A stretch of DNA of 41,608 bases from a virus. A program made the translations under genes and the position numbers. The stretch covers positions 1-41,608 of the IMG/VR virus record IMGVR_UViG_3300018719_000029, one strand, 5' to 3'. Within the stretch, counting starts at the first letter, position 1; each line of letters begins with the position of its first letter. This document shows, one piece after another, positions 1-5,714 of this stretch. The notes below the pieces were generated by a model. The model had not been told where the DNA came from, did not search any database, and saw nothing but the letters and a program-made list of their open reading frames with translations.

Positions 1-201
1 TTATAAGGGCTTTTTTCGTTTAAACGCATCACCTAATGGTACGTTGTATATCGACAACAGCCTGACAGCAACATCAATAGGAGCCTTCCCAGGTTCTGAT
101 TCGTAGCGTGATAATGTTCTTTCAGATATATTGATCATGGTTGATATCTGTTTTTGAGAGCAACCGCTTTTTATTCGCGCTTCTTTTAAGTCTGGCATCA
201 T
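1..201 (-). CDS. Small XRE-type HTH regulator
   Basis: A 66-residue helix-turn-helix protein. Residues of the type CSQKQISTMINISERTLSRYE form the two DNA-contacting helices of the XRE/Cro fold. It is divergent from the HTH gene at 306, with about 105 bases between the starts, which resembles a Cro/CI-type switch. I chose the tandem ATG codons at 201/198 because AAGGAG lies about 10 bases upstream; the reading frame is open to 243, but that start has no SD. The stop codon TAA occupies bases 1-3, so the window was cut exactly at this gene's end. Role as Cro-like repressor is inference; no operator was proven. Confidence 0.75.
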   Translation of the reverse strand: MMPDLKEARIKSGCSQKQISTMINISERTLSRYESEPGKAPIDVAVRLLSIYNVPLGDAFKRKKPL

Positions 202-305
202 TTCATGATCACTCCTTAGTGCTAATTGTATGTTTACTGTCATCTGTCTAAATGTTACAATTTACCGCGAATAATCCTTTTAAATAGAAAGGAGACATAC
301 ATTTC

Positions 306-521
306 TTGCACATCTCCAGAGGGAGATGCTTGCTTCCTGATCTGCTCAAACAAAAGAAATGGACACAAACCTATTTTGCAAAAAGGACAGGCCGGAGCGT
401 GCGCATGATATCCCACTTTTGCAATAATGAGCGGGCCATGTTGCCCGAGGATATGTATGTAGCCTCGATGGTGTTAGAATGCAAAATGGAGGATCTATAT
501 GAGTGGGTACATGAGAAGTAA
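306..521 (+). CDS. Small Cro/CI-type HTH regulator
   Basis: A 71-residue protein with TQTYFAKRTGRSVRMISHFCNN as the HTH and a C-terminal MEDLYEWV segment, the usual ending of the small helix-turn-helix proteins in Firmicute prophages. The start is TTG; an AAAGGAG site lies 11 bases upstream and no ATG fits the frame. It is transcribed away from the HTH gene at 1-201. It is too short to be a full CI repressor with an oligomerisation or cleavage domain, so a lysogeny role is inference. A perfect palindrome at 554-572 follows its stop codon. Confidence 0.75.
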   Translation: MHISRGRCLLPDLLKQKKWTQTYFAKRTGRSVRMISHFCNNERAMLPEDMYVASMVLECKMEDLYEWVHEK

Positions 522-553
522 GCATGCGGTTAATTCCGCTCTCCCCTGGTATT

Positions 554-572
554 TTGGAACAATTTGTTCCAA
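554..572. promoter_or_regulatory. Operator-like palindrome
   Basis: A perfect inverted repeat of two 8-base arms (TTGGAACA / TGTTCCAA) around ATT. It lies in the 338-base non-coding stretch between the HTH gene ending at 521 and the gene starting at 860. It resembles an SOS box, but the GAAC-GTTC spacing is five bases rather than four, so it is more likely the operator of one of the adjacent HTH proteins. Function is inference. Confidence 0.5.
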
Positions 573-729
573 CGACCTATACCTATTTCATACTACCCAC
601 ACCCCTTTTAAACTAAGTAATTACTACTATATGTCGGTATTTGAAAGCGTTTCCTTCACCTCTTTGCCACATTTCCTACTTAGGCATTAAATATGTCGAA
701 TTTTGTATATCGTTTGCCCTAATTATATA

Positions 730-743
730 CGAACGTAGGTTCC
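730..743. promoter_or_regulatory. LexA (SOS) box, distal
   Basis: CGAACGTAGGTTCC matches the Gram-positive LexA/DinR consensus CGAACRNRYGTTYC at 13 of 14 positions. It lies 100 bases upstream of a second box in front of the gene at 860, in a stretch with no convincing ORF. The region just upstream is AT-rich (TATATAC) and could be a promoter. Confidence 0.6.
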
Positions 744-800
744 TGTTCAATAGAAAAGTTACCGTTTTGGTAACAATATTGCCACATTGGAAAGTTTCAC

Positions 801-844
801 TTGAATATTCTAAACATTTCGGCATAAAATAAGAACAAATGTTC
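801..844 (+). promoter_or_regulatory. Sigma-A promoter with overlapping LexA box
   Basis: A -35 TTGAAT (801-806) and a -10 TAAAAT (825-830) are separated by 18 bases. Immediately downstream, covering the expected transcription start, is GAACAAATGTTC (833-844), which fits the GAAC-N4-GTTC core of the Gram-positive SOS box. LexA binding here would block transcription of the gene at 860 until DNA damage. Confidence 0.6.
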
Positions 845-859
845 TTAGAGGGTGATGAA

Positions 860-1294
860 ATGCCTCCACATGATTTATCATCAGAGGATCAATCTTACGT
901 TAAGCTATACCTCTTGTTGCCGCTGATCCTGTCGGCGTTTGAACGTGATAAGAAGATAGCCGAGAAGGTATTTAAAACGCCTAGACCATATATAAATCTG
1001 ATGGAATCGGCCATGCGCAAAGTTGATGCGGATCTTAAAGAGGTTAGAAAGAGGTTTCGGGAGTTGGGTTTGAAAGTGTATGAGGAGCAACGGACGGACG
1101 ATTTTATAGTTGCAAAATATCTTTGCCGGGGATACCACTATGATATGACGCTTAATGTAAAGCTTGTGGTTGCGGAGTCGAGTGTATTAATGGAGAAGTA
1201 TTTGGGGTTAGATATCATGCAGTATATAGATACGTCTGTACTAGGCGGCAAAGAACAGTATGACGTGCCATCAGATAAAGTAAAGACCACTTAG
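860..1294 (+). CDS. Probable SOS-controlled phage protein, unknown function
   Basis: A 144-residue soluble protein that I do not recognise. It is alpha-helical and charged in its first half (KVDADLKEVRKRFRELGLKV), with no signal peptide or membrane segment. The frame is open from an ATG at 839, but that ATG lies inside the LexA box; the ATG at 860 has GAGGGTG about 5 bases upstream and is preferred. Transcription should start around 837 from the promoter at 801-830. Its stop is 4 bases from the convergent stop of the RHH gene. The SOS site suggests a role in induction or damage response, for example antirepression, but nothing in the protein shows which. Confidence 0.65.
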   Translation: MPPHDLSSEDQSYVKLYLLLPLILSAFERDKKIAEKVFKTPRPYINLMESAMRKVDADLKEVRKRFRELGLKVYEEQRTDDFIVAKYLCRGYHYDMTLNVKLVVAESSVLMEKYLGLDIMQYIDTSVLGGKEQYDVPSDKVKTT

Positions 1295-1298
1295 GCTT

Positions 1299-1508
1299 TT
1301 AACCTTCGGTGGTCTTTGCTTTGTCACGTTCCATTTTCTCTTTCATGGCTTCTTGAATGTAACTATTCAAACTCATGCCCGCCGCCTCTGCGGCTTCTTT
1401 GTAGACCGCCTTAAGGCCCTTTTTGACATCAAGCGGTATCCTCTCGTAAGTCGCATCATTATATTTACGCTTGGCCTTATTGGCCGCTTCGCCTCTTGGG
1501 TTAGCCAT
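1299..1508 (-). CDS. Ribbon-helix-helix DNA-binding protein
   Basis: A 69-residue protein of the Arc/CopG type. The strand YERIPLDV is followed by helices KKGLKAVYKEAAEAAGMSLNSYIQEAMKEKM, the usual RHH arrangement ending in a Lys/Glu-rich tail. The start ATG at 1508 has GTGAGGTG upstream; the open frame extends further but crosses the promoter. Its own promoter lies at 1533-1561, and two palindromes in the divergent promoter region are the natural operators, giving likely autoregulation. The divergent partner is a 38-residue membrane peptide at 1625. An antitoxin-like role is possible but unproven. Confidence 0.8.
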   Translation of the reverse strand: MANPRGEAANKAKRKYNDATYERIPLDVKKGLKAVYKEAAEAAGMSLNSYIQEAMKEKMERDKAKTTEG

Positions 1509-1532
1509 AAATAACACCTCACTTTTGATACC

Positions 1533-1564
1533 ATAATACACTAAAATATATACTCGTACAAGTA
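1533..1564 (-). promoter_or_regulatory. RHH promoter with imperfect operator
   Basis: On the minus strand a -35 TTGTAC (1556-1561) and a -10 TATTAT (1533-1538) are spaced by 17 bases. The -35 lies within an imperfect palindrome, TACTCGTACAAGTA at 1551-1564, which is a variant of the perfect palindrome at 1581-1598. The two palindrome centres are 32 bases apart, about three helical turns. Confidence 0.65.
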
Positions 1565-1573
1565 AAATAACTC

Positions 1574-1602
1574 TTGCATTTATACTCGTACGAGTATATA
1601 AT
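1574..1602 (+). promoter_or_regulatory. Peptide promoter with perfect 18-base operator
   Basis: A -35 TTGCAT (1574-1579) and a perfect -10 TATAAT (1597-1602) are spaced by 17 bases. The spacer is almost entirely occupied by the perfect palindrome TATACTCGTACGAGTATA (1581-1598). A protein bound here would occlude RNA polymerase on the plus strand; the RHH protein encoded divergently is the obvious candidate. Confidence 0.7.
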
Positions 1603-1624
1603 AAAGATAGGAGGTGAGACAAGG

Positions 1625-1741
1625 ATGAAGAAAAAGAGAAAGAAACAGCAAGATAATCGGGTTTCAAACATCGCGCTAATGACGGCCATCGTTAGCCTGA
1701 TGAACTCGATTATCACCCTCATCATCACGTTGAGCCGCTAA
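1625..1741 (+). CDS. Tiny single-TM peptide, toxin-like
   Basis: A 38-residue peptide. Residues 2-12 are strongly basic (KKKRKKQQDNR) and residues 15-36 form one hydrophobic helix ending in Ser-Arg. AGGAGGTG lies upstream of the ATG and a consensus promoter lies before that. Basic N-terminus plus one membrane helix recalls the small hydrophobic type I toxins and holin-like peptides of Firmicutes, though I see no sequence match to a named family. A GC hairpin follows at 1749. The operator in its promoter and the divergent RHH gene suggest tight repression. Confidence 0.6.
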   Translation: MKKKRKKQQDNRVSNIALMTAIVSLMNSIITLIITLSR

Positions 1742-1748
1742 ACTCACA

Positions 1749-1770
1749 GCCCGCTTCGGCGGGCCCCCTT
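1749..1770 (+). terminator. GC hairpin after the first peptide
   Basis: GCCCGC-TTCG-GCGGGC (1749-1764) is a stable six-pair stem with a UUCG tetraloop. The following tract is CCCCTT rather than a U-run, so termination may be partial and the second peptide at 1844 could be co-transcribed. Confidence 0.45.
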
Positions 1771-1843
1771 CTCGGGGATGGTGAAATATAAAGGTGCTGT
1801 TTCTTTCTCGTTTTATCCAGTATACCACAAAGGGGATTGAATT

Positions 1844-1927
1844 ATGAATAAACTCACGGCAGCTATGATTATAAGCATCGTTGCATTATGTATAAGTGTT
1901 GTGTCTCTGATCTTGGTGTTGACGTGA
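1844..1927 (+). CDS. Tiny hydrophobic peptide
   Basis: A 27-residue peptide, almost entirely one hydrophobic helix (residues 5-27, containing IISIVALCISVVSLILVL). AAGGGG lies 8 bases before the ATG, which is the main evidence that it is translated. It follows the 38-residue membrane peptide in the same direction and is followed by a hairpin terminator at 1938. It may be a second small membrane toxin or a holin-like peptide; the function is not known. Confidence 0.5.
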   Translation: MNKLTAAMIISIVALCISVVSLILVLT

Positions 1928-1937
1928 TAATGATAAA

Positions 1938-1964
1938 GCCCACCGACCATATAGGTTAGTGGGC
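1938..1964. terminator. Convergent-gene terminator hairpin
   Basis: GCCCAC and GTGGGC arms with an inner GACC/GGTT extension around ATATA. It lies between the plus-strand peptide (stop at 1927) and the minus-strand BRO gene (stop at 1974). The minus-strand reading is followed by TTTATC, so it most likely ends the BRO transcript and may serve both directions. Confidence 0.6.
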
Positions 1965-1973
1965 TGTAGTTTG

Positions 1974-2696
1974 TTACTTGGCTTCTTCGCCTGCTGGCCG
2001 TAAACGACCGCCACGTGGCAATGCGCGAACCACTTGATTTTCGGTGAGAATTGCTTTAATATCGTGGTAGGATAAATGTAAATCAAGAAGATTAGAGATA
2101 TGCCTTTCGACCGTAAGAACTGCCTCAAGTTCATCGGTTGTTAGGTGATCTCTTATTTTTTCGCCTTTTTTCAGTCCGAGTTCAGAGATTAGTCCTTTCG
2201 AATTCATACCCAAAGCACACTTATAAGCGAGTTCAGTGTAATGCTTATAGTAATGATGCTTATTCGGACTTTCCTCTACGTTATCGCGTATGGAGTCTGT
2301 GAGTGTGTGGCGTACAGTAATGCCAGCATCTCGTAAAACTTGTTGTGTAATGCGACCGGTTCGGATTGCCTCAACAATATCCCAAGTCCAGTCAATAAAA
2401 GCATCTGCATCAGGCTGCCGAGTGTGGCGACATACTTCATAAATTCCTCTTGGTGTATATGCAACATGTTCTCTTAGCCGACCGTCAACCCCTCTCAATT
2501 TGAGAGACCTTGATAACGGATCTAATCTGTCTTTGTTTCTAGCGTGGATATTAAGAATCGCTTGATTGGGGTCTGCAAATTTTAAAGCCGTTCCGATTTG
2601 TTCACGAGTCATGTAAATCTCGTTTGTATCCTCGTCCAACCAGAAATCACACTTAATCCCCAAAAACTCACCTTGCTTAACCAATCTCAATTTCAT
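1974..2696 (-). CDS. BRO-family antirepressor
   Basis: A 240-residue protein with a BRO-N domain over about residues 10-115 (IKCDFWLDEDTNEIYMTREQ... YTPRGIYEVCRHTRQPDADAFIDWTWDIVEAIR). The C-terminal part, rich in KGLISELGLKKGEKIRDHLT, resembles the additional DNA-binding or oligomerisation region of phage antirepressors. Such proteins inactivate phage repressors during induction. AAAGGAG precedes the ATG at 2696. The gene has its own promoter at 2827-2855, but a terminator and an inverted repeat lie in the leader, so expression may be controlled by read-through. It lies far from the second antirepressor-like gene at 40.5-41.2 kb. Confidence 0.85.
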   Translation of the reverse strand: MKLRLVKQGEFLGIKCDFWLDEDTNEIYMTREQIGTALKFADPNQAILNIHARNKDRLDPLSRSLKLRGVDGRLREHVAYTPRGIYEVCRHTRQPDADAFIDWTWDIVEAIRTGRITQQVLRDAGITVRHTLTDSIRDNVEESPNKHHYYKHYTELAYKCALGMNSKGLISELGLKKGEKIRDHLTTDELEAVLTVERHISNLLDLHLSYHDIKAILTENQVVRALPRGGRLRPAGEEAK

Positions 2697-2720
2697 TCAC
2701 ACCGCTCCTTTTCTCGCACC

Positions 2721-2825
2721 TATAGTAGTTTAATCCGAAAGACACAGGCCAGAATAAGCAGCGAACAAAAAGCCCCGAGAATTTAACTTCCCAGGGCTTC
2801 TGACCGATGCTTTCGGATCTACTAT
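2721..2825. repeat. Inverted repeat flanking a leader terminator
   Basis: Left arm 2722-2728 plus 2733-2741 (ATAGTAG, ATCCGAAAG) pairs with right arm 2810-2825 (CTTTCGGAT, CTACTAT), 16 base pairs with a four-base bulge. The arms enclose the terminator hairpin at 2771-2799 and lie between the promoter and the BRO ribosome binding site. In RNA, the 5' end could pair with the segment just before the BRO SD. Confidence 0.7.
2767..2799 (-). terminator. Rho-independent terminator after lysis genes
   Basis: On the minus strand, AGCCC...GGGCT arms (2771-2799) with a longer imperfect inner stem are followed by TTTT. It ends the lysis operon (holin stop at 2856) and also lies downstream of a promoter at 2827-2855. 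Confidence 0.75.
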
Positions 2826-2826
2826 T

Positions 2827-2855
2827 ATCATAACCCAATTGGTGCAATTTGTAAA
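2827..2855 (-). promoter_or_regulatory. Promoter upstream of BRO leader
   Basis: Minus strand -35 TTTACA (2850-2855) and -10 TATGAT (2827-2832), each 5/6, with an exact 17-base spacer. Transcription would start near 2820, just ahead of a terminator, giving either a short RNA of roughly 55 bases or, with read-through, the BRO message. Confidence 0.6.
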
Positions 2856-3098
2856 CTAGACGATGTTGGGTTTATTTGTGTCATCGTCTTTTTTATCAAT
2901 GAATCCCTTCCCAGCTTCCGGGTTACTTACGATCCCCAGTACAACCAGCACACCCAAAACGGCGTTTACAGCGGTCATAATCTCGTCGTATTTCTCCGGG
3001 GCAATAGAATATCCGAAGATGTTTCCAAACGCCTGTACAGCCAAAAGAATAGCCGATGCCAACGATACCCATACGCCGTAGTTTTTCCATTTGTTCAT
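2856..3098 (-). CDS. Holin, phi-LC3 (phage_holin_1) type
   Basis: An 80-residue protein starting MNKWKNYGVWVSLASAILLAVQAFGN, the typical beginning of the phi-LC3/LL-H holin family. There are two membrane segments (about residues 8-30 and 43-60) and a charged tail (KKDDDTNKP). Holins accumulate in the membrane and open it at a set time so the endolysin reaches peptidoglycan. AGGAGG precedes the ATG. It is the last gene of the lysis operon, directly after the peptidase gene, and is followed by a terminator. A second, unrelated holin lies on the other side of the peptidase. Confidence 0.88.
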   Translation of the reverse strand: MNKWKNYGVWVSLASAILLAVQAFGNIFGYSIAPEKYDEIMTAVNAVLGVLVVLGIVSNPEAGKGFIDKKDDDTNKPNIV

Positions 3099-3100
3099 GA

Positions 3101-3874
3101 TTACTTTGCCTCCTTATTAAAAAGCCCCAAATTGAAAAGCATCTGAATCATCTTGATTTCCGACAGGCTCTTATCTGCGCTGGTCTTGATGGCTCCGGCT
3201 GCTTTAGCGGCCCCTATAGCCTCAACGGCCCACGCTGGCGGTTCCTGGTTTCCAGAAATATTAATATGCTTCTCAATGGCTTCTACGCGCTTAGACAGCG
3301 CCTCAAATTCTTCTCTTGTCACTTCGTCGTCCTCCTTAGATATGATCCAATATTGTTTGGCTTCACGTTTAAATACCGACTCTTGGGCCTTGACTTTGCC
3401 ATCATTGCGGACGCCTTGATCAATAAGTCCATCAGCGCCATATTTGCGGTTGTCGTGGTTAGGATCAAAGACATCAATCCATCCCGGCTTGCTGATCCCG
3501 ACGAGCAAAATAAAATGACCGCCCCCGGTAAAGTGCCCTTTACCCATTGAGGCGATCACCAATTTCCCTTCTTTAAGCGCTGACTTTACAACTTCCAAGT
3601 TTCCAGTCTGCTTACATTCCAAACCATGATCCTTCGCAGCTTTTGCAAAGAACCCCCAAGCTGTCCCGTTGTTTGCGGTACGGTAGCCCTTTTTGATGGC
3701 GTAACGGCACATTTCAGGCGGTAGAATCTCCCTACCTAAGTAACTGCTCGCCGCCATGGCAAAACAAGTGGGACCGCATCCTGACGCCCCTATTGTCTCT
3801 CCTGCGTCCCCGTCAATGGTGTAAGGGGTATTCTTCCACCTGGGGTCCTCTTGGCTGTAGTAAACAAGCTTCAT
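3101..3874 (-). CDS. C39-like cysteine peptidase, probable endolysin
   Basis: A 257-residue protein. Residues 1-160 form a Peptidase_C39_2 (papain-like) domain: SGCGPT with nucleophile Cys33, GGGHFILL with His120, and VFDPNH with Asp137 make a plausible triad. Residues 175-200 (DDEVTREEFEALSKRVEAIEKHI) look like a short coiled coil, and the C-terminal 40 residues may be a wall-binding or targeting tail. Its position between two holins marks it as the endolysin, cutting a peptide bond in the cell wall. It shares a 4-base ATGA overlap with the upstream holin. C39 domains are less common in lysins than amidases, so the bond cut is not known. Confidence 0.8.
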   Translation of the reverse strand: MKLVYYSQEDPRWKNTPYTIDGDAGETIGASGCGPTCFAMAASSYLGREILPPEMCRYAIKKGYRTANNGTAWGFFAKAAKDHGLECKQTGNLEVVKSALKEGKLVIASMGKGHFTGGGHFILLVGISKPGWIDVFDPNHDNRKYGADGLIDQGVRNDGKVKAQESVFKREAKQYWIISKEDDEVTREEFEALSKRVEAIEKHINISGNQEPPAWAVEAIGAAKAAGAIKTSADKSLSEIKMIQMLFNLGLFNKEAK

Positions 3875-4326
3875 TCCCCTCCCCCTCCATTCTGTTCAGT
3901 GTTTGAATCCTCTTGCCCTTTTTTCACTCCGGCCTTTTCTTGCAATACAGCCACGGCGTTTATAAATGCTGGCGGCATCGGTATACCCATCTTCCCGGCG
4001 TTTTCGATGATCGAGAGCAATTCATTTGCAATGTAGAAAAAGATAACGGCGTCCCGGAGGAAATGCATATCCCCCAAAACACCGTCGATCACATGAGCCA
4101 CAGTAACAAACAAGAAGATACCGACTTTTTTGGCTATACCGATGTAGCCTTTCATGCTTCGCAATTCGCCATTTATCCACGCCGCCGCCCAACCGGTTAA
4201 AAAATCGATAACAACCAAAATCAATAATGCGTTTAACATTGCTGTCCACCCTCCGTAGAGATACCCGACAATCGCCCCTAGCGCTGTAGATACCATTCTA
4301 ATTATTTGAGGAGTGTTTTCATTCAT
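3871..4326 (-). CDS. Holin, TcdE/Cph1-like (phage_holin_4)
   Basis: A 151-residue membrane protein with about four hydrophobic segments (residues 8-30, 31-50, 67-85, 88-107) and a hydrophilic, Gly/Glu-rich C-terminus. The motif LNALLILVVIDFLTGWAAAWINGELRSMKGYIGIAKKVG is the hallmark of the toxin-secretion/phage-lysis holin family. It overlaps the peptidase start by 4 bases, so the two are translationally coupled. With the phi-LC3 holin downstream, the lysis cassette has two membrane components; one may be a holin and the other an accessory or antiholin. Confidence 0.88.
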   Translation of the reverse strand: MNENTPQIIRMVSTALGAIVGYLYGGWTAMLNALLILVVIDFLTGWAAAWINGELRSMKGYIGIAKKVGIFLFVTVAHVIDGVLGDMHFLRDAVIFFYIANELLSIIENAGKMGIPMPPAFINAVAVLQEKAGVKKGQEDSNTEQNGGGGE

Positions 4327-4344
4327 CCCCGTTTCCCCCGATCA

Positions 4345-4512
4345 CTATTTCTTCTCTTTTATTTCATCAAGACGCCTTTTAACGGCCTCCTCAATGCCTT
4401 GTAAAAACCTTTCCTCTTGTCCGGGATGATACCCCGCCACCGAAGATATAACGGCGCAAATATCGCTTACAGTAGGTTCGATTTCAATAGTCAATCGTTT
4501 GATTGTAGCCAT
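4345..4512 (-). CDS. Small protein upstream of the lysis genes
   Basis: A 55-residue soluble protein (MATIKRLTIEIEPT... IEEAVKRRLDEIKEKK) with a basic helical C-terminus. It is not recognised. AAAGGGG lies before the ATG at 4512; the frame is open to 4548 but that ATG lies within a terminator hairpin. It is the first gene of the lysis operon and lies right after the minus-strand terminator at 4537-4560. Confidence 0.6.
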   Translation of the reverse strand: MATIKRLTIEIEPTVSDICAVISSVAGYHPGQEERFLQGIEEAVKRRLDEIKEKK

Positions 4513-4536
4513 GTTATTTCCCCTTTCAGGCATAAT

Positions 4537-4560
4537 AAAAAGCCCCATCGTTTGATGGGA
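4537..4560 (-). terminator. Rho-independent terminator
   Basis: Minus strand CCCATC-AAAC-GATGGG stem (4544-4559) followed by GC and five T. It stops transcription entering the lysis operon from upstream. Confidence 0.7.
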
Positions 4561-4589
4561 CTGTCAAAATAAATACCTAATGATATAAT
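4561..4589 (+). promoter_or_regulatory. Promoter of the lipoprotein gene
   Basis: A perfect -10 TATAAT (4584-4589) with an extended TGA before it, and a weak -35 CTGTCA (4561-4566) spaced by 17 bases. It reads against the rest of the late operon. Confidence 0.65.
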
Positions 4590-4610
4590 AGGCAAAAAGG
4601 AGGTGTAAAT

Positions 4611-5063
4611 TTGAAGAAATTAGGTATTTTTACTATTTTGGCATTTGTTTTTTTGGTTGGTTGTGGTGATTCTAAAACCAGCACAGCATCGCTAACCGCT
4701 TCTGACTACATTGATAAATTAAAAGAAGCTGGCCACCCAATAGGGTTGGTGGTCGATTACACTGCCGAAACAGACCCCAACGAACTGCTTGGGCGCCCCA
4801 ACCAATACACATCTAAATCCAACTTTGCCGACACGACAATAGAACAATTAGATCCCACCGATCCTGATGGCGGAAGTGTTGAAGTTTTTAAAACGAAAAA
4901 GGATGCAGAAAACAGAAAGAAATACATAGACAATATTGGTGAGAGCATGCCGATGTTAACCGAGTACAGCTACATAAACGGCACCGCTTTATTACGTCTA
5001 AGCAAATCCCTTACTCCTGATCAGGCCGAAAAGTATAAAGGAACGTTTATGGAAATTAAATAA
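4611..5063 (+). CDS. Predicted lipoprotein (cargo gene)
   Basis: A 150-residue protein with a lipoprotein signal: Lys-Lys, a hydrophobic stretch and lipobox LVGC at residues 15-18, so the mature protein starts at Cys18 and sits on the outer face of the host membrane. The rest is soluble and mixed alpha/beta, without a domain I recognise; similar short lipoproteins occur in Bacillales genomes. The start is TTG with AGGAGGTG upstream. It is the only plus-strand gene inside the late region and has its own extended -10 promoter and its own terminator, the classic signature of a moron expressed in the lysogen. Superinfection exclusion or host fitness are possible roles. Confidence 0.75.
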   Translation: MKKLGIFTILAFVFLVGCGDSKTSTASLTASDYIDKLKEAGHPIGLVVDYTAETDPNELLGRPNQYTSKSNFADTTIEQLDPTDPDGGSVEVFKTKKDAENRKKYIDNIGESMPMLTEYSYINGTALLRLSKSLTPDQAEKYKGTFMEIK

Positions 5064-5070
5064 GAATTAA

Positions 5071-5109
5071 AAACGAGCTCTAGAATGATTTTCTAGGACT
5101 CGTTTTTTT
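5071..5109. terminator. Bidirectional terminator between convergent cargo genes
   Basis: A long stem, AAACGAG...CTCGTTT outside and CTAGAA...TTCTAG inside, around TGAT, with T-runs on both strands. It serves the plus-strand lipoprotein gene and the minus-strand stalk-domain gene. Confidence 0.85.
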
Positions 5110-5111
5110 GT

Positions 5112-5663
5112 TTATTTTTGAAGTTCTGATATTTTCGTTTCATATGTTTTGATATTTTTGCTAAACTGTTCAATCCTAGATTTGTATGATGCAATCATCT
5201 CTTCCTTTTTCTTGTCATCTAGGTTTTGATCATTTTTGACTTGCTCGATGCCAGTTTCAAGGTTACTTATTACTTCCTTTGCACTTTGTATAGAGTTTTG
5301 CAAGCTCTTTATTTGCTCGTTTTCATTTGAATTAGGTTCCACCACTTGTTCCTCCTTCGGTGTTGTGTTGGACTCAGGAGAAATATTGTTGTCAGACTTA
5401 TCTGCTGTAACTGTTTTAGTGTCTGCTTTATACCCAGCATCGTAGCCTAGAGCATTAAGGACAGACCGAACAGGCAAATAAGTTGAACCTTGATAAACCA
5501 AGGGGTCAGCATCAAGTTGCTTTTCCTCACCGTTTACAACGAATTTGATCTTTGCGAAGGTTGCTTGAACAAACTCTTTTGCTGGTGCCGCCATTGTCGT
5601 AGTTGTCATTCCTATTAATACACCAATAAAAAGTATAGTCACAGTGTAAAGTACTTTTTTCAT
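5112..5663 (-). CDS. Secreted stalk-domain protein with coiled coil
   Basis: A 183-residue protein. Residues 1-26 are a signal peptide (MKKVLYTVTILFIG... MAAPA). Residues 35-88 match the copper-amine-oxidase N-terminal (stalk) domain: KFVVNGEEKQLDADPLVYQGSTYLPVRSVLNALGYDA. After an Asn/Glu-rich linker, residues 115-183 are a long coiled coil. Stalk domains are abundant in exported Paenibacillus proteins and are structural, not oxidases. The gene lies between tail and lysis genes, ends at a bidirectional terminator and has AGGAGG before the ATG; it is probably a host-derived cargo gene. Surface location is predicted, function unknown. Confidence 0.75.
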   Translation of the reverse strand: MKKVLYTVTILFIGVLIGMTTTTMAAPAKEFVQATFAKIKFVVNGEEKQLDADPLVYQGSTYLPVRSVLNALGYDAGYKADTKTVTADKSDNNISPESNTTPKEEQVVEPNSNENEQIKSLQNSIQSAKEVISNLETGIEQVKNDQNLDDKKKEEMIASYKSRIEQFSKNIKTYETKISELQK

Positions 5664-5714
5664 AAGTAGACCTCCTGCGTTTTTCCTACATTCTACATCA
5701 AAACACAGGTAAAA

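Noticed and set aside
554-572. Palindrome as a third LexA box
   Set aside because: The GAAC and GTTC halves are separated by five bases instead of four, so it does not fit the consensus.
641-832. Plus-strand ORF of 63 codons upstream of the SOS-controlled gene
   Set aside because: No SD, atypical composition, and the region contains the LexA boxes and promoter.
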